In this document: in pieces, positions 25,222 to 34,103 of the stretch
Layout: each line of letters begins with the position of its first letter
How positions within the stretch are numbered: position 1 is the stretch's first letter
Made by a program: the position numbers and the translations under genes
Origin: Actinoplanes solisilvae
Lineage (GTDB): Bacteria; Actinomycetota; Actinomycetes; Mycobacteriales; Micromonosporaceae
Direction: 5' to 3'
NCBI RefSeq assembly: GCF_003999975.1
Contig: NZ_RJAC01000005.1
Location: 62,001-126,000 of the forward strand
DNA: 64,000 nucleotides
Notes under the pieces: generated by a model
What the model saw: the letters and a program-made list of their open reading frames with translations, nothing else
Told to the model about the DNA's origin: nothing
Databases searched by the model: none

Positions 25222-26163
25222 ATGGCCGGATCAGCGCGTGAGGAGGCCGAGCGGCTCGTCGCCGCGGTGCTGGCGCGGGCCGTGACGGGTCAGGCGTTCG
25301 GCGAGAAGTGGGCGACGGGCGAGCCGGAGTGCTGCGTGTGCCCGGTGTGCAAGGCGATCGCGGCGATGCGCGACCCCAAGCCCGAGACGGCGGCGCGGCT
25401 GGCCGGCAGCGCGGGTGATCTCGCGGGCTCGGTGGCCGGGCTGATGCGCTCGGTCTCGGCGATCCTGGGGGAGCGGTCGCGCCCGGCCCCACCGCCGCCG
25501 AAGCCCGAGCCCAACCCGGACGAGATGTGGTCGGCGGCGACCCGAGCCGACCGAGACAGGGCCGCGGCAGCCGAGGCCGCGGCGAACCGGCCCGCGGGCG
25601 ACGACCGCAATCGGGCCGACGAGGCCTGGTCGGCCGCGACGAATGCCGGCGACCCCGCGGCCGCGAGTGGGCTGGCGGGCAGCGACCCCGCGGCTCAGGG
25701 CGGCCCGGCGGGCGGCGACTCTGCGGCTCGTGTCGGCGCGGCGGGTCAGGGTGATCCGTGGGCCGCGGCCACGACGGAGAGTGCGGCCGGCGCGGCGGCT
25801 GACTACGCGGCTGAGCTGGCCGAGCGACGAGCGGCGGCGCTGCGGGCGGCGGCCGAGGCGCAACGCCGGGTGGCCGAGGCGGCAGCCCAGGCCAAGGCAC
25901 GGCGTGAGGCAGCGGCGGCTCAGGCGGCGGCGCGGCGCGCGGGCGCCGCGGGCGACGAGACGGAGGACACTGCCGCGCGAGTGGCGCGGGAGTCCCGTAC
26001 GCCTCGAAGGTTGGATGTCTGGGCTGCGGCCACGGCTGATGCGGGTGTTGCCTCCGTGGCTTCCGGCGCGACAGTGGATCATGATGATGCGGGCGCGGCT
26101 GTGCCCGCGGAGGCGGACGACGGCGGGGCGGGCGACGAGGCCCGCGGCGACGGCGCCGCGTGA
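25222..26163 (+). CDS. Ala-rich conserved hypothetical protein with CPVC motif
   Basis: A 313-residue protein. The first 90 residues look folded and conserved: ECCVCPVCKAIAAMRDPKPE (about 35-54) gives a tight cluster of Cys that could bind metal, followed by an amphipathic Ala/Gly helix. The rest is low-complexity Ala/Arg/Glu, including a probable coiled coil (about 190-250) and repeated WSAAT or WAAAT blocks (near 97, 134, 178 and 270). No function recognised. ATG with GGGGAGGG upstream; it sits 14 bp after the SRPBCC gene and 25 bp before glucokinase. Confidence 0.7.
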   Translation: MAGSAREEAERLVAAVLARAVTGQAFGEKWATGEPECCVCPVCKAIAAMRDPKPETAARLAGSAGDLAGSVAGLMRSVSAILGERSRPAPPPPKPEPNPDEMWSAATRADRDRAAAAEAAANRPAGDDRNRADEAWSAATNAGDPAAASGLAGSDPAAQGGPAGGDSAARVGAAGQGDPWAAATTESAAGAAADYAAELAERRAAALRAAAEAQRRVAEAAAQAKARREAAAAQAAARRAGAAGDETEDTAARVARESRTPRRLDVWAAATADAGVASVASGATVDHDDAGAAVPAEADDGGAGDEARGDGAA

Positions 26164-26188
26164 GAGCACGGATGAGGGGACGGGCAGC

Positions 26189-27139
26189 GTGACGCTGACC
26201 ATCGGAGTGGACGTCGGCGGCACCAAGGTCGCCGGTGGGGTGGTCGACGAGCACGGCACCGTGCTGGCTTCGAACCGGCGCAGCACCCCGGCCGAGGACC
26301 CGGCCGGCACCAGGGACACGATCGTCGAGGTCGCGGCCGAATTGGCGCGCGAGTTCCCCCAGGCCACCTCGATCGGCATCGGTGCGGCCGCCTGGATCGA
26401 CGCGGCCGGCGCGACCGTGCTGTTCGCCCCCAACCTGGCCTGGCGCGACGAGCCGCTGCGCGAGTACGTGAGCAAGGCCGTCGGGTTGCCGACCGTGCTC
26501 GAGAACGACGCCAACGTGGCGGCCTGGGCCGAGTTCCGGTTCGGCGTCGCCCGGCACGCCGACGACTCGATGGTGATGATCACCGTGGGCACCGGCATCG
26601 GCGGCGGCATCGTGCTCAACGGCAAGCTCTGGCGCGGGGCGAACGGCATCGCCGCCGAGCTGGGCCACATCCAGTCCGTGCCGGACGGCCACCCCTGCGG
26701 CTGCGGCCGGCTCGGCTGCCTCGAGCAGTACGCCAGCGGCAACGCCCTGGTCCGGTTCGCCCGGGCCGGTGCCCGGCAGGAACCCGAGCGCGCCGCGAAG
26801 CTGCTCGAACTGGCCGGCGGCGACCCGCTGGCGATCAGCGGCCGCCAGATCACCGAGGCCGCCCGGGCCGGCGACGGCGTGGCCCGCGACGCGTTCGCCC
26901 AGATCGGCTACTGGCTCGGCGTCGCGATGGCCGACCTGGCCCAGAGCTTCGACCCGCAGATCCTGGTGGTCGGCGGCGGCGTGGTCGAGGCCGGTGACCT
27001 GCTCATGACCCCGACCCAGACCACCTATCGCGACCAGCTCAAACAGCGCGGCCGCTTTCCGGTGGCCGATCTGAAGGCGGCCGAGATGGGCAACACGGCC
27101 GGCGTCGTGGGCGCCGCCGACCTGGCTCGACGTTTCTGA
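26189..27139 (+). CDS. glkA: ROK-family glucokinase
   Basis: Phosphorylates glucose at C6. The 316-residue protein has the ATP phosphate-1 motif IGVDVGGTKVAGGVV, the glucose-binding END in LENDANVAAWAE, the adenosine-site GTGIGGGI, and the ROK zinc motif PCGCGRLGCLEQYASG. The position next to SRPBCC and Cys-motif genes resembles the Streptomyces glkA region, where glucokinase also mediates carbon catabolite repression; that role is inferred. GTG at 26189 with GAGGGGA upstream. Confidence 0.93.
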   Translation: MTLTIGVDVGGTKVAGGVVDEHGTVLASNRRSTPAEDPAGTRDTIVEVAAELAREFPQATSIGIGAAAWIDAAGATVLFAPNLAWRDEPLREYVSKAVGLPTVLENDANVAAWAEFRFGVARHADDSMVMITVGTGIGGGIVLNGKLWRGANGIAAELGHIQSVPDGHPCGCGRLGCLEQYASGNALVRFARAGARQEPERAAKLLELAGGDPLAISGRQITEAARAGDGVARDAFAQIGYWLGVAMADLAQSFDPQILVVGGGVVEAGDLLMTPTQTTYRDQLKQRGRFPVADLKAAEMGNTAGVVGAADLARRF

Positions 27140-27154
27140 TCCGGCGGGGGCATC

Positions 27155-27838
27155 ATGTCGGGCGCTTCGCTGCGGGTGGTCAGCTACAACGTCCACGGCC
27201 TGAAGGACGACCGGGCCGCGCTGATCGGTGTGATCAGCAAGCTCGGGCCGGACGTGCTCGTCGTGCAGGAGGCCCCGCGCCGGTTCCGGTGGCGGCACAA
27301 GTGCGCGGCCCTCGCCGACGACCTCGGCATGGTGGTGGCCGTCGGCGGCCTGCCCGCGCTGGGCAACCTGGTGCTGGTGAGCCTGCGGGTGGCGGTGCAC
27401 GAGACGTGGTGCATGCGCTACCCGCTCACCCCGGGCCGCCATCTGCGGGGCGCCGCGTTCGTCCGGGGCTCGGTGCGCGGCGGCTCGTTCACCGTCTCGG
27501 GTTCACACCTGGCCACCGACACCAACGAGCGGCCGGCCCAGGCCGCGTTGTGGAAGCAGGAGCTGAGCCGGGTCGAGGGTCCGCTGATCGCCGCGGCCGA
27601 CCTCAACGAGGGCCCGGGCGGCGGCGCGTGGCGCACGGTCGAGGACGGGCTGGTCTCCGACGACGCGGCGTCGAGCAGATCCACTTTCCCGGCCACGCTG
27701 CCCAACCGGCGCATCGACGGCATTTTCGTGAGTCCCGACATCTCCATCGAAAAGTACGAGGTCGTCGACTCCGACCAGGCCCGACGCGCGAGTGATCATC
27801 TTCCCGTCCTCGTAGACCTGAAGATCCCTTCCTCCTGA
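27155..27838 (+). CDS. Endonuclease/exonuclease/phosphatase (EEP) family hydrolase
   Basis: A 227-residue protein with the EEP fold motifs: VVSYNVHGLKDD (Asn), VLVVQEAPRRFR (Glu), GSHLA (His), AADLNEGP (Asp-x-Asn) and the C-terminal ASDHLPVLVDL (Asp-His). All catalytic positions look intact. Substrates of the family range from DNA to phosphoinositides, and nothing here selects one. No signal peptide is evident. It follows glucokinase by 15 bp. Confidence 0.85.
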   Translation: MSGASLRVVSYNVHGLKDDRAALIGVISKLGPDVLVVQEAPRRFRWRHKCAALADDLGMVVAVGGLPALGNLVLVSLRVAVHETWCMRYPLTPGRHLRGAAFVRGSVRGGSFTVSGSHLATDTNERPAQAALWKQELSRVEGPLIAAADLNEGPGGGAWRTVEDGLVSDDAASSRSTFPATLPNRRIDGIFVSPDISIEKYEVVDSDQARRASDHLPVLVDLKIPSS

Positions 27839-27863
27839 GCGGCCGGTCTGGCAATATCGCCGG

Positions 27864-29207
27864 GTGCCCGACACTCCCGACATTGCCGACCGTCGAGACG
27901 CCGTGTGCGTCATCGGGGCCGGCGCCAGCGGTCTCGCCGCGATCAAGAACCTTCGTGAGCACGGCTTCGAGGTCGACTGCTACGAGCGGGAGACGTCGGT
28001 CGGCGGCGCCTGGAACTGGCGGCACGACCGCAGCCCGGTCTACGCCGGCACCCACCTGATCTCGTCGCGCCCGCTCACCGAGTTCCCCGACTTCCCGATG
28101 CCCGACACCTGGCCCGACTATCCCGACCACAAGCGGGTGCTGTCCTATCTGGAGCGCTACGCCAGGCATTTCCGGCTCGAGGACGACGTCTGGTTCGGCA
28201 CCGAGGTGGTCTCGGTCGTGCCGGTCGGCGACGGGCGCTGGGACGTGACGACACAGTCCACCGGCGGCGGGTCCGAGCGGGTGCAGCGGTACGCCGGGGT
28301 GGTCGTGGCCAACGGGCACAACTGGTCGCCGGCCCGGCCCGAGATCCCCGGCGACTTCCGCGGCCAGGTGATCCATTCCGCGCAGTACAAGGACCCCGCC
28401 CAGCTGCGCAACCGCAAGGTGCTGGTGATCGGGGGCGGCAACACCGGCTGCGACATCGCGGTCGAGGCGGCCCAGCAGGCGAGCGCGGTCTGGCACTCGA
28501 CGCGGCGCGGCTACTGGTACGCCCCGAAATATCTGATGGGCCGCCCGGCCGACCAGGTCAACGACCGTACGCTGCAGTTTCGCCTGCCGTTGCGGCTGCG
28601 CCAGTGGCTCTACCGCCGCGTGGTCGCGCTGACGACCGGTGATCTGACCCGCTACGGCCTGCCGAAGCCCGACCACCAGCCGTACGAGAGTCACCCGATC
28701 GTCAACAGCCAGCTCCCGTACTACCTGGGCCACGGCAAGATCGTTCCGGTGCCGGACGTGACCGGCTTCGACGACGCGTCGGTGGTGCTGGCCGACGGCC
28801 GCCGCGTCGAGCCCGACCTGGTGATCACCGCGACCGGCTACCGGCCGCGCTTCGAGTTCCTCGCCCCCGAGCTGCTCGACAGCGCCGAGGACGGACGACC
28901 CGACCTGCACCTGCACGCGTTCGCCCGCAAGCACCCGACGCTGGCCGTGGTGGGGCTGGTGCAGGCCGACTTCGGGCTCTTCCCGCTGGCGCACTGGCAG
29001 AGCGTGGCCGTCGCGCGCTGGCTGCGGCTGCGCGCGAGCGACCCGGTGCGGGCCGCCGCCGTGCAGCAGAAGGAGTCGACCAGGCCGCTCGCGAGCTGGT
29101 CGCGCCGCCGCGTGGTGCCCACCGCCCGGCACTGGTTCGAGGTCGACCACGTCGACTATCTGCGGGCCGTCGAGGGTCTTCTGCGTGAGATGGAGCCGGC
29201 GAAGTGA
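27864..29207 (+). CDS. Flavin-containing monooxygenase (FMO-like)
   Basis: A 447-residue FAD/NADP(H)-dependent oxygenase. The FAD Rossmann motif is VIGAGASGLAAIKNL (about 14-28) and the NADPH motif VLVIGGGNTGCDIAVE (about 188-203). A segment near FRGQVIHSAQYKDP corresponds to the FMO fingerprint FxGxxxHxxxY/W, and ITATGYRP near 325 is also typical. It probably oxidises a soft nucleophile (N or S) or acts as a Baeyer-Villiger-type enzyme; the substrate is unknown. GTG at 27864. Its stop overlaps the hydrolase start (GTGA). Confidence 0.85.
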   Translation: MPDTPDIADRRDAVCVIGAGASGLAAIKNLREHGFEVDCYERETSVGGAWNWRHDRSPVYAGTHLISSRPLTEFPDFPMPDTWPDYPDHKRVLSYLERYARHFRLEDDVWFGTEVVSVVPVGDGRWDVTTQSTGGGSERVQRYAGVVVANGHNWSPARPEIPGDFRGQVIHSAQYKDPAQLRNRKVLVIGGGNTGCDIAVEAAQQASAVWHSTRRGYWYAPKYLMGRPADQVNDRTLQFRLPLRLRQWLYRRVVALTTGDLTRYGLPKPDHQPYESHPIVNSQLPYYLGHGKIVPVPDVTGFDDASVVLADGRRVEPDLVITATGYRPRFEFLAPELLDSAEDGRPDLHLHAFARKHPTLAVVGLVQADFGLFPLAHWQSVAVARWLRLRASDPVRAAAVQQKESTRPLASWSRRRVVPTARHWFEVDHVDYLRAVEGLLREMEPAK

Positions 29208-29983
29208 AATCGGAGCTGCTGCGGTTCGACGACTGGACGCGACCGGTCGAGGCGGTGGAGCGCGAGGTTGTGTCGCTCACCGAGGAGGCCGACAAAGATC
29301 TGCCTCCGTTGCTGTTCGTGCCGGGGCTCGGGCACGGGGCGTGGGCGTTCGCCGAGCACTGGCTGCCGCAGGCCACGGCCCGCGGGTTCGCGGCGCACGC
29401 GCTGACCCCGCGCCCCGGGGGCGACCTCCGGGCCCACGTGCATGACGTCGTTCAGGTGGCGGCGTCGCTGCCGCGTCAGGCCGTCCTGGTGGGCCAGGGA
29501 GCCGGCGCGCTCGTGGTGGCGTACGCGATGGGTCGTTATCCCGTGCGAGCGGCGGTGCTGGCCGCACCCGTGCTCGACGGCCGGACGACGCTGTGGGCCG
29601 CGCTGCGCACCAACCCGGGCGGCACGATCCCGGCGCTGTTCGGCGGGCGGCTGCGGTTGAGCCGCAAGCAGCTCTTCGGCCCCGAGATGCCGGACGAGCG
29701 GGCCCGCGAGCTGCTCGGACGAGTCACCGCCGAGCGGCCGCGCCGCGAACTGATCAAGCATGATCCCGCGCCGCGACCGGTGGGCGACCCGCCGGTGCTG
29801 GTCGTCGGCAGCCCGGACGACCGCGTCGTACCCCGGGCCTCGCTCGACCGCACCGCGACCCGCTACGGCGGAGCCCCGCTGCTCTTCCCCGGCATGGGCC
29901 ACGACCTGATGCTCGACGTGGCGTGGGCCGAGCCGATCGAGGCGATCCTCGACTGGCTGACCAAGGAGTTAACGCAGGCCTAG
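29204..29983 (+). CDS. Alpha/beta hydrolase-fold protein lacking the nucleophile
   Basis: A 259-residue alpha/beta hydrolase fold. It has the oxyanion-region LFVPGLGHGAW, an acid-loop VVGSPDDRVVP and the catalytic-His loop FPGMGHDLML. The nucleophile elbow, normally G-x-S-x-G, reads GQGAG (about 100-104), so the Ser is replaced by Gly. The protein may therefore not be a classical hydrolase. It is translationally coupled to the monooxygenase. It overlaps the 3' end of otsA on the opposite strand by 15 bp. Confidence 0.8.
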   Translation: MKSELLRFDDWTRPVEAVEREVVSLTEEADKDLPPLLFVPGLGHGAWAFAEHWLPQATARGFAAHALTPRPGGDLRAHVHDVVQVAASLPRQAVLVGQGAGALVVAYAMGRYPVRAAVLAAPVLDGRTTLWAALRTNPGGTIPALFGGRLRLSRKQLFGPEMPDERARELLGRVTAERPRRELIKHDPAPRPVGDPPVLVVGSPDDRVVPRASLDRTATRYGGAPLLFPGMGHDLMLDVAWAEPIEAILDWLTKELTQA

Positions 29984-31381
29984 CGACGGCGATCGGGCCA
30001 GGTCGAGATCGGTCAGGTAGGCGCCGGCCCAGGCGCGGATGTCATGCCGGGTCAGATAGGCGCGCATGGCCTTCATGCGGGTCGCGAGGTCGTCGGGCGT
30101 CGCGGCCATCGCCTGCAGCAGCGTTTCCTTGAGACCGTCGACGTCGTGCGGGTTGACCAGGAACGCGTCCTCGAGCTCGGCGGCCGCCCCGGCGAACTCG
30201 CTGAGCACCAGCGCGCCGCTGTCGTCGCGGCGGGCGGCCACGAACTCCTTGGCGACCAGGTTCATCCCGTCGCGCAGCGGGGTCACCACCATGACGTCGG
30301 CGGTCTGGTAGAGCGCGGCCAGGTCGGCCCGATCGAACGGCTGGTTCAGGTAGTGGATCGCCGGCTCGCCGACCCGCCCGTACTCGCCGTTGATGCGGCC
30401 GACCTCGCGTTCGATGCGGTCGCGCAGCCCGCGATAGCTCTCCACCCGCTCGCGGCTCGGCACGGCCACCTGCACCATCACGGTGTCCCGCACCTGCACC
30501 CGGCCGTCGCGCAAGAGTTCCGAGTACGCCGTGAGGCGGTGCTCGATTCCCTTGGTGTAATCGAGCCGGTCGACGCTGAGCAGCACCTTCTTGTGCGCCC
30601 CGCCGAGGTCGTGCCGCAGCTGCCGGGACTGGTTGGCCACGTAGGGCCGGGCGGACAGCGACCGCATCTCGGCCACGTCGATCGAGACGGGGAAGGCGCC
30701 GGTGCGGACGACCCGGTCGTCGGTGACGATCGCCGTGTCGGCGCCGTGGGTGCCGAGCAGCTTGGCCGCGAGCTGGGCGACGTTGTGGGCCGCCTGCGGC
30801 CGCTGGAAGCCCACCAGGTCGGCGCCGAGCATGCCGCGCAGCAGCTCGACCCGGCGGGGGAGCTGCATGAACAGCTCGGGCGGCGGGAACGGCACGTGCA
30901 GGAAGAAGCCGATCAGTACGTCGGGGCGCAGCTCGCGCAACAGCTGGGGGACGAGCTGCAGGTGGTAGTCCTGCACCCAGACGGTCGCGCCCGGCTCGGC
31001 GACCTCGGCGGCGGCCTCGGCGAAGCGCCGGTTGACCGACCGGTACGACTCCCACCAGCCGCGGTCGAATACGGGCTGCACGACGGCGTCGTGGTAGAGC
31101 GGCCAGAGCGTGGAGTTGGCGAAGCCCTCGTAGTAGCCGCGCAGCTCGGCCTCGGAGAGCGACATCGGGCGCAGCCGCAGGGTGCCGATGTCGGGCAGCG
31201 GGCGGGCCTCCCCGACGCGGCCACCCCAGCCCACCCAGGTCGCCGGGGTCTGTTCGAGGATCGCGTGGAGGGCGCCGGCCAGGCCGCCGGGGCTTCGCCG
31301 CCATTCGCAGGCGCCGTCCGGCGCGGCACTGTCATCGAGCGGGAGACGGTTGGCCACGACGACCAGCGAGCTCTGGCGCAT
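29969..31381 (-). CDS. otsA: Trehalose-6-phosphate synthase
   Basis: GT20 enzyme joining UDP- or GDP-glucose and glucose-6-phosphate. The 470-residue protein starts [12 protein letters not shown], has the phosphate-binding [24 protein letters not shown], then HVPFPP, then [11 protein letters not shown] and the donor-site [12 protein letters not shown]. The ATG at 31381 is chosen because TAACCT ends 6 nt before it; a GTG one codon upstream is also open. No otsB partner is present. It ends inside the convergent hydrolase gene. Confidence 0.95.
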   Translation of the reverse strand: MRQSSLVVVANRLPLDDSAAPDGACEWRRSPGGLAGALHAILEQTPATWVGWGGRVGEARPLPDIGTLRLRPMSLSEAELRGYYEGFANSTLWPLYHDAVVQPVFDRGWWESYRSVNRRFAEAAAEVAEPGATVWVQDYHLQLVPQLLRELRPDVLIGFFLHVPFPPPELFMQLPRRVELLRGMLGADLVGFQRPQAAHNVAQLAAKLLGTHGADTAIVTDDRVVRTGAFPVSIDVAEMRSLSARPYVANQSRQLRHDLGGAHKKVLLSVDRLDYTKGIEHRLTAYSELLRDGRVQVRDTVMVQVAVPSRERVESYRGLRDRIEREVGRINGEYGRVGEPAIHYLNQPFDRADLAALYQTADVMVVTPLRDGMNLVAKEFVAARRDDSGALVLSEFAGAAAELEDAFLVNPHDVDGLKETLLQAMAATPDDLATRMKAMRAYLTRHDIRAWAGAYLTDLDLARSPSLGLR

Positions 31382-31387
31382 CACCGA

Positions 31388-31393
31388 AGGTTA
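31388..31393 (-). promoter_or_regulatory. -10 box of otsA (leaderless)
   Basis: TAACCT on the minus strand, 6 nt before the ATG at 31381. Confidence 0.45.
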
Positions 31394-31456
31394 TCGGATG
31401 ACTACCGTGATCTATACCGACGGTGGTCGATTCAACATGGTTTTAATAATCGAGGG

Positions 31457-32290
31457 TCAGACGACCGCGCCGTCGTCGTAGTCGTCCTCGTCGTCGCCCG
31501 AGCGCAGCCGCCAGACGAGCATGACGGCCCCCGAGACGATGGAGGCGAAGCCGAGCAGCGTCACGTAGTCACGGTCGATCGGCAGCACGGTCGGGAAGAG
31601 GAAGAGCAGGAAGCCGACGATCACGCCGATCACGCCGATGACCGCGTATTTCGAGAAGCGCGGCAGCGGCGGGGGCGGCGGCGGGATGTAGCGCTCGTTC
31701 TCGTCGTCGCCGTTCTCGTCGTCGTCGGGCAGGCCGGCGCCGAAGGTGTCGAGGCCGTCGAGCAGCGACGGATCGTCGCCGGGCTGGTCGGTGCGGCGGC
31801 GGTTGAGCGAGACGCCGGAGAAGTCGGCCGCCGTGGGCAGCCCGCCCTGGCGCGGCGGCTCTTTCGGCGGCGCCTCGATGCCCTCGGCCGCGGGCCAAGG
31901 CGTGGCGGCGGTCGGGTCGGCGGTGCTGTGGTAGCCGGCGACGATCTTGGCCCACTCGGCCTCGATGTCGGGCTCGGGGGCGGGGGCCGCGGTCGGGTCG
32001 GACGCCAGGGTGGGCGGCCGGCCCTCGGTCACCTTGTGCAGGTGCTCGCGGGCGACGTCGAGGTGGGCGCGGTCGACATAAAGACGGTCGATCGGCCGCG
32101 CGGGCAGGGTGGTAGCGCGCAAGATGGGATTCAGATCGGCTGTCGGTTGCAGATACGCGGCGATGCCGACGGCCGCCAGCACGTCCAGAAGGTGCTCACC
32201 GACGCGTGGATCCACGTCGCCCGCGACCGCGTAATCGGCCGCGTCGAGCCCGTTGTCCCGCCGCCCGCGGCGGGCGCCACCCGCTGTCAC
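31457..32290 (-). CDS. Hypothetical membrane protein with acidic linker
   Basis: A 277-residue protein. The first ~100 residues look like a soluble domain (DPRVGEHLLDVLAAVGIAAYL and VDRAHLDVAREHLH). A Pro/Asp/Glu-rich linker follows, ending in a run of Pro (IPPPPPPLPRF), then two helices (about 213-235 and 240-260) and a very acidic tail (GDDEDDYDDG). The first part may be a DUF2007-like putative signal-transducing fold, but this is a guess. The GTG at 32290 has AGGGAG at good spacing; the frame is open to 32332. Confidence 0.6.
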   Translation of the reverse strand: MTAGGARRGRRDNGLDAADYAVAGDVDPRVGEHLLDVLAAVGIAAYLQPTADLNPILRATTLPARPIDRLYVDRAHLDVAREHLHKVTEGRPPTLASDPTAAPAPEPDIEAEWAKIVAGYHSTADPTAATPWPAAEGIEAPPKEPPRQGGLPTAADFSGVSLNRRRTDQPGDDPSLLDGLDTFGAGLPDDDENGDDENERYIPPPPPPLPRFSKYAVIGVIGVIVGFLLFLFPTVLPIDRDYVTLLGFASIVSGAVMLVWRLRSGDDEDDYDDGAVV

Positions 32291-32429
32291 CCCTGCACAC
32301 TCCCTCGCCGACCGTGCCTTGAATGGTGACACGACATGGACAGGTTGCGGGAGTGCGTTGTGGCGCGCCGTCCCGCTTCGTAGGCTTCCCTCACGCCGGG
32401 ATGTCCCGGACGTCCAGGAAAGGACATCT

Positions 32430-33161
32430 GTGTTCTACTGGCTGCTCAAGTATGTGGTTCTCGGACCCGTGCTCAAGCTTCTCTTCCGCCCCGACGTGCG
32501 CGGCCTGTCTCACGTGCCCCGCAGCGGCCCGGTGATTTTGGCCTGCAACCATCTTTCGTTCTCCGACTCGATATTCACACCCTTGGTGGTGGACCGCAGG
32601 GTGACATTCGTCGCCAAAGCGGAGTACTTCACCGGGAAGGGCCTCAAAGGCTGGCTGATGCGCCAGTTCTTCAGCGGCACAGGGACGATCCCGGTGGACC
32701 GTTCGGGCGGCCAGGCGGCCCAGGCGGCTCTCGACACCCTGCTGCGGGTGCTGGGCGAGGGTGGCGTCGCCGGGATCTATCCGGAGGGCACGCGCTCGCC
32801 TGATGGGCGCCTCTACCGCGGCAAGACCGGGGTGGCTCGGCTCGTCCTCGAGAGCGGCGCGATCGTGGTCCCGGTGGCCCACCTCAACAGCGACGAGATC
32901 CAGCCCACCGGCACCCTCATGCCCAAGATCCAGCGCGTACGGATGAGGTTCGGCGCGCCGCTCGACTTCTCCCGCTACGCCCACGCCAAGGGCGACCGCT
33001 TCGTCGAGCGCACGATCACCGACGAGATCATGTTCGAGCTCATGGCGTTGTGCGGCCGCGAATACGTCGACGTCTACGCGAGCAAGCTCAAGACCGAGAT
33101 CGAGAGCCCCGTACGCGTTCAGGGCCGCTCCGCACCCGTCGGTGTCGAAGGCGTCGACTGA
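32430..33161 (+). CDS. plsC: 1-acyl-sn-glycerol-3-phosphate acyltransferase
   Basis: Acylates lysophosphatidic acid in phospholipid synthesis. The 243-residue protein has the acyltransferase block I NHLSFSDS (H-x4-D, about 38-44), block II near GTIPVDRSGG and block III YPEGTRSPDG (about 114-123). A hydrophobic N-terminus (YWLLKYVVLGPVLKLLF) anchors it to the membrane. The GTG at 32430 has AGGAAAGGA upstream. M. tuberculosis Rv2182c is the positional counterpart. Confidence 0.9.
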   Translation: MFYWLLKYVVLGPVLKLLFRPDVRGLSHVPRSGPVILACNHLSFSDSIFTPLVVDRRVTFVAKAEYFTGKGLKGWLMRQFFSGTGTIPVDRSGGQAAQAALDTLLRVLGEGGVAGIYPEGTRSPDGRLYRGKTGVARLVLESGAIVVPVAHLNSDEIQPTGTLMPKIQRVRMRFGAPLDFSRYAHAKGDRFVERTITDEIMFELMALCGREYVDVYASKLKTEIESPVRVQGRSAPVGVEGVD

Positions 33162-33191
33162 CGTCAGCGTGCTCCGTTCCGCTACCAAGTC

Positions 33192-33218
33192 GCACTGCGA
33201 CCTCAAGGGGCGCAGTGC
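33192..33218. terminator. Hairpin between plsC and the Crp-type gene
   Basis: An 8-bp perfect stem (GCACTGCG with CGCAGTGC) and an 11-nt loop between convergent genes. Downstream of the Crp gene the minus strand reads ATGGCCTCGCTCCGC, resembling the start of the hairpin modules at 1680 and 2951. Confidence 0.55.
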
Positions 33219-33241
33219 CCGCCGAGCGGAGCGAGGCCATG

Positions 33242-33931
33242 TTACTGAGTCATGCCCGCTCGGCGGCGGAGGGCCGGTAGGTCTGTCACGACGATGCGGC
33301 GACCCTCGGTGCGCAGCCATCCGCGGCTGGCGAACGAGCCGATCGCCTGGTTGACGCTCTGGCGGGAGCCGCCGGCCATCTCGGCGAGCTGGCTCTGGTT
33401 CAGCTCGATCGTGATCATCGGCGCCTGGCTCTCGCCGGCCAGGCGTACGAGGGTCTTGGCGACGCGGCCCGGCAGGTCGAGGAAGACGTGATCGGTGTTC
33501 TGCTCGGTCAGGCGGCGGATCAGCGCGCCGACCGAGCGCATCACCGCGTCGAGGATGCGCGGGTTGGCGTGCACCAGGTCGATGAAGGCCGACCGGGACA
33601 GCGTGAGCGCCTGGCAGTCCTCGATGGCCTCGGCCGAGGCGCTGCGGGCCGACGCGTCCAGAAGGGACACCTCGCCGAGCACGTCGGGCGGGCGCACGAC
33701 GGTGAGCACCGCGCGTTCCCCGGTCGGGGCGGTGCGGAAGATGGCGACGGCGCCGCGTTTGAGGATGATCAGGGATTCGCCGGGGTCGTGCTCGACGAAG
33801 ATGATCTGTCCCTTGCGGTACGTGCGCGGAACGGCGGTGGCGATGACGCGCTGCCGCACGTCCGGCTCGAGGCCGGCGAACATCTCCACACCGGTCAGCG
33901 CGTCGCCATTGTCCGGCATGCGATGGTCCAC
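33242..33931 (-). CDS. Crp/Fnr-family transcriptional regulator
   Basis: A 229-residue regulator. The N-terminal cyclic-nucleotide-binding fold (about 15-125) includes GQIIFVEHDPGESLIIL and LTVVRPPDVLGEVSLLD; the segment DVLGEVSLLDASARSAS corresponds to the phosphate-binding cassette (GE-x-R-S in cAMP binders), with RSAS in place, so a nucleotide ligand is possible. The winged-helix C-terminus has ELNQSQLAEMAGGSRQSVNQAIGSFASRGWL. GTG at 33931 has GGGAGGG at good spacing; an ATG at 33919 is the alternative. Confidence 0.9.
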   Translation of the reverse strand: MDHRMPDNGDALTGVEMFAGLEPDVRQRVIATAVPRTYRKGQIIFVEHDPGESLIILKRGAVAIFRTAPTGERAVLTVVRPPDVLGEVSLLDASARSASAEAIEDCQALTLSRSAFIDLVHANPRILDAVMRSVGALIRRLTEQNTDHVFLDLPGRVAKTLVRLAGESQAPMITIELNQSQLAEMAGGSRQSVNQAIGSFASRGWLRTEGRRIVVTDLPALRRRAGMTQ

Positions 33932-34103
33932 GGCGTCATCCCTCCCCCGGTGGGAGCCGCGGCCGACGAGTGGGCCGCGTCGGCCCCCACGACGCGACGA
34001 TCACTCTTAGCACACGGCAACCCGCCGGCGCCATTTCTGCGCGCCTGCACCGCGAGCGCCTCATAGGATCATGCTCCGATCGTCGCTATCTGTAAACCTC
34101 TGA

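Noticed and set aside
22979..27442. A 1487-codon open frame on the minus strand
   Set aside because: Only the last 562 codons are a real histidine kinase. The rest is antisense to SRPBCC, Ala-rich, glucokinase and EEP genes and reads as low-complexity Arg/Pro/His, a typical high-GC shadow.
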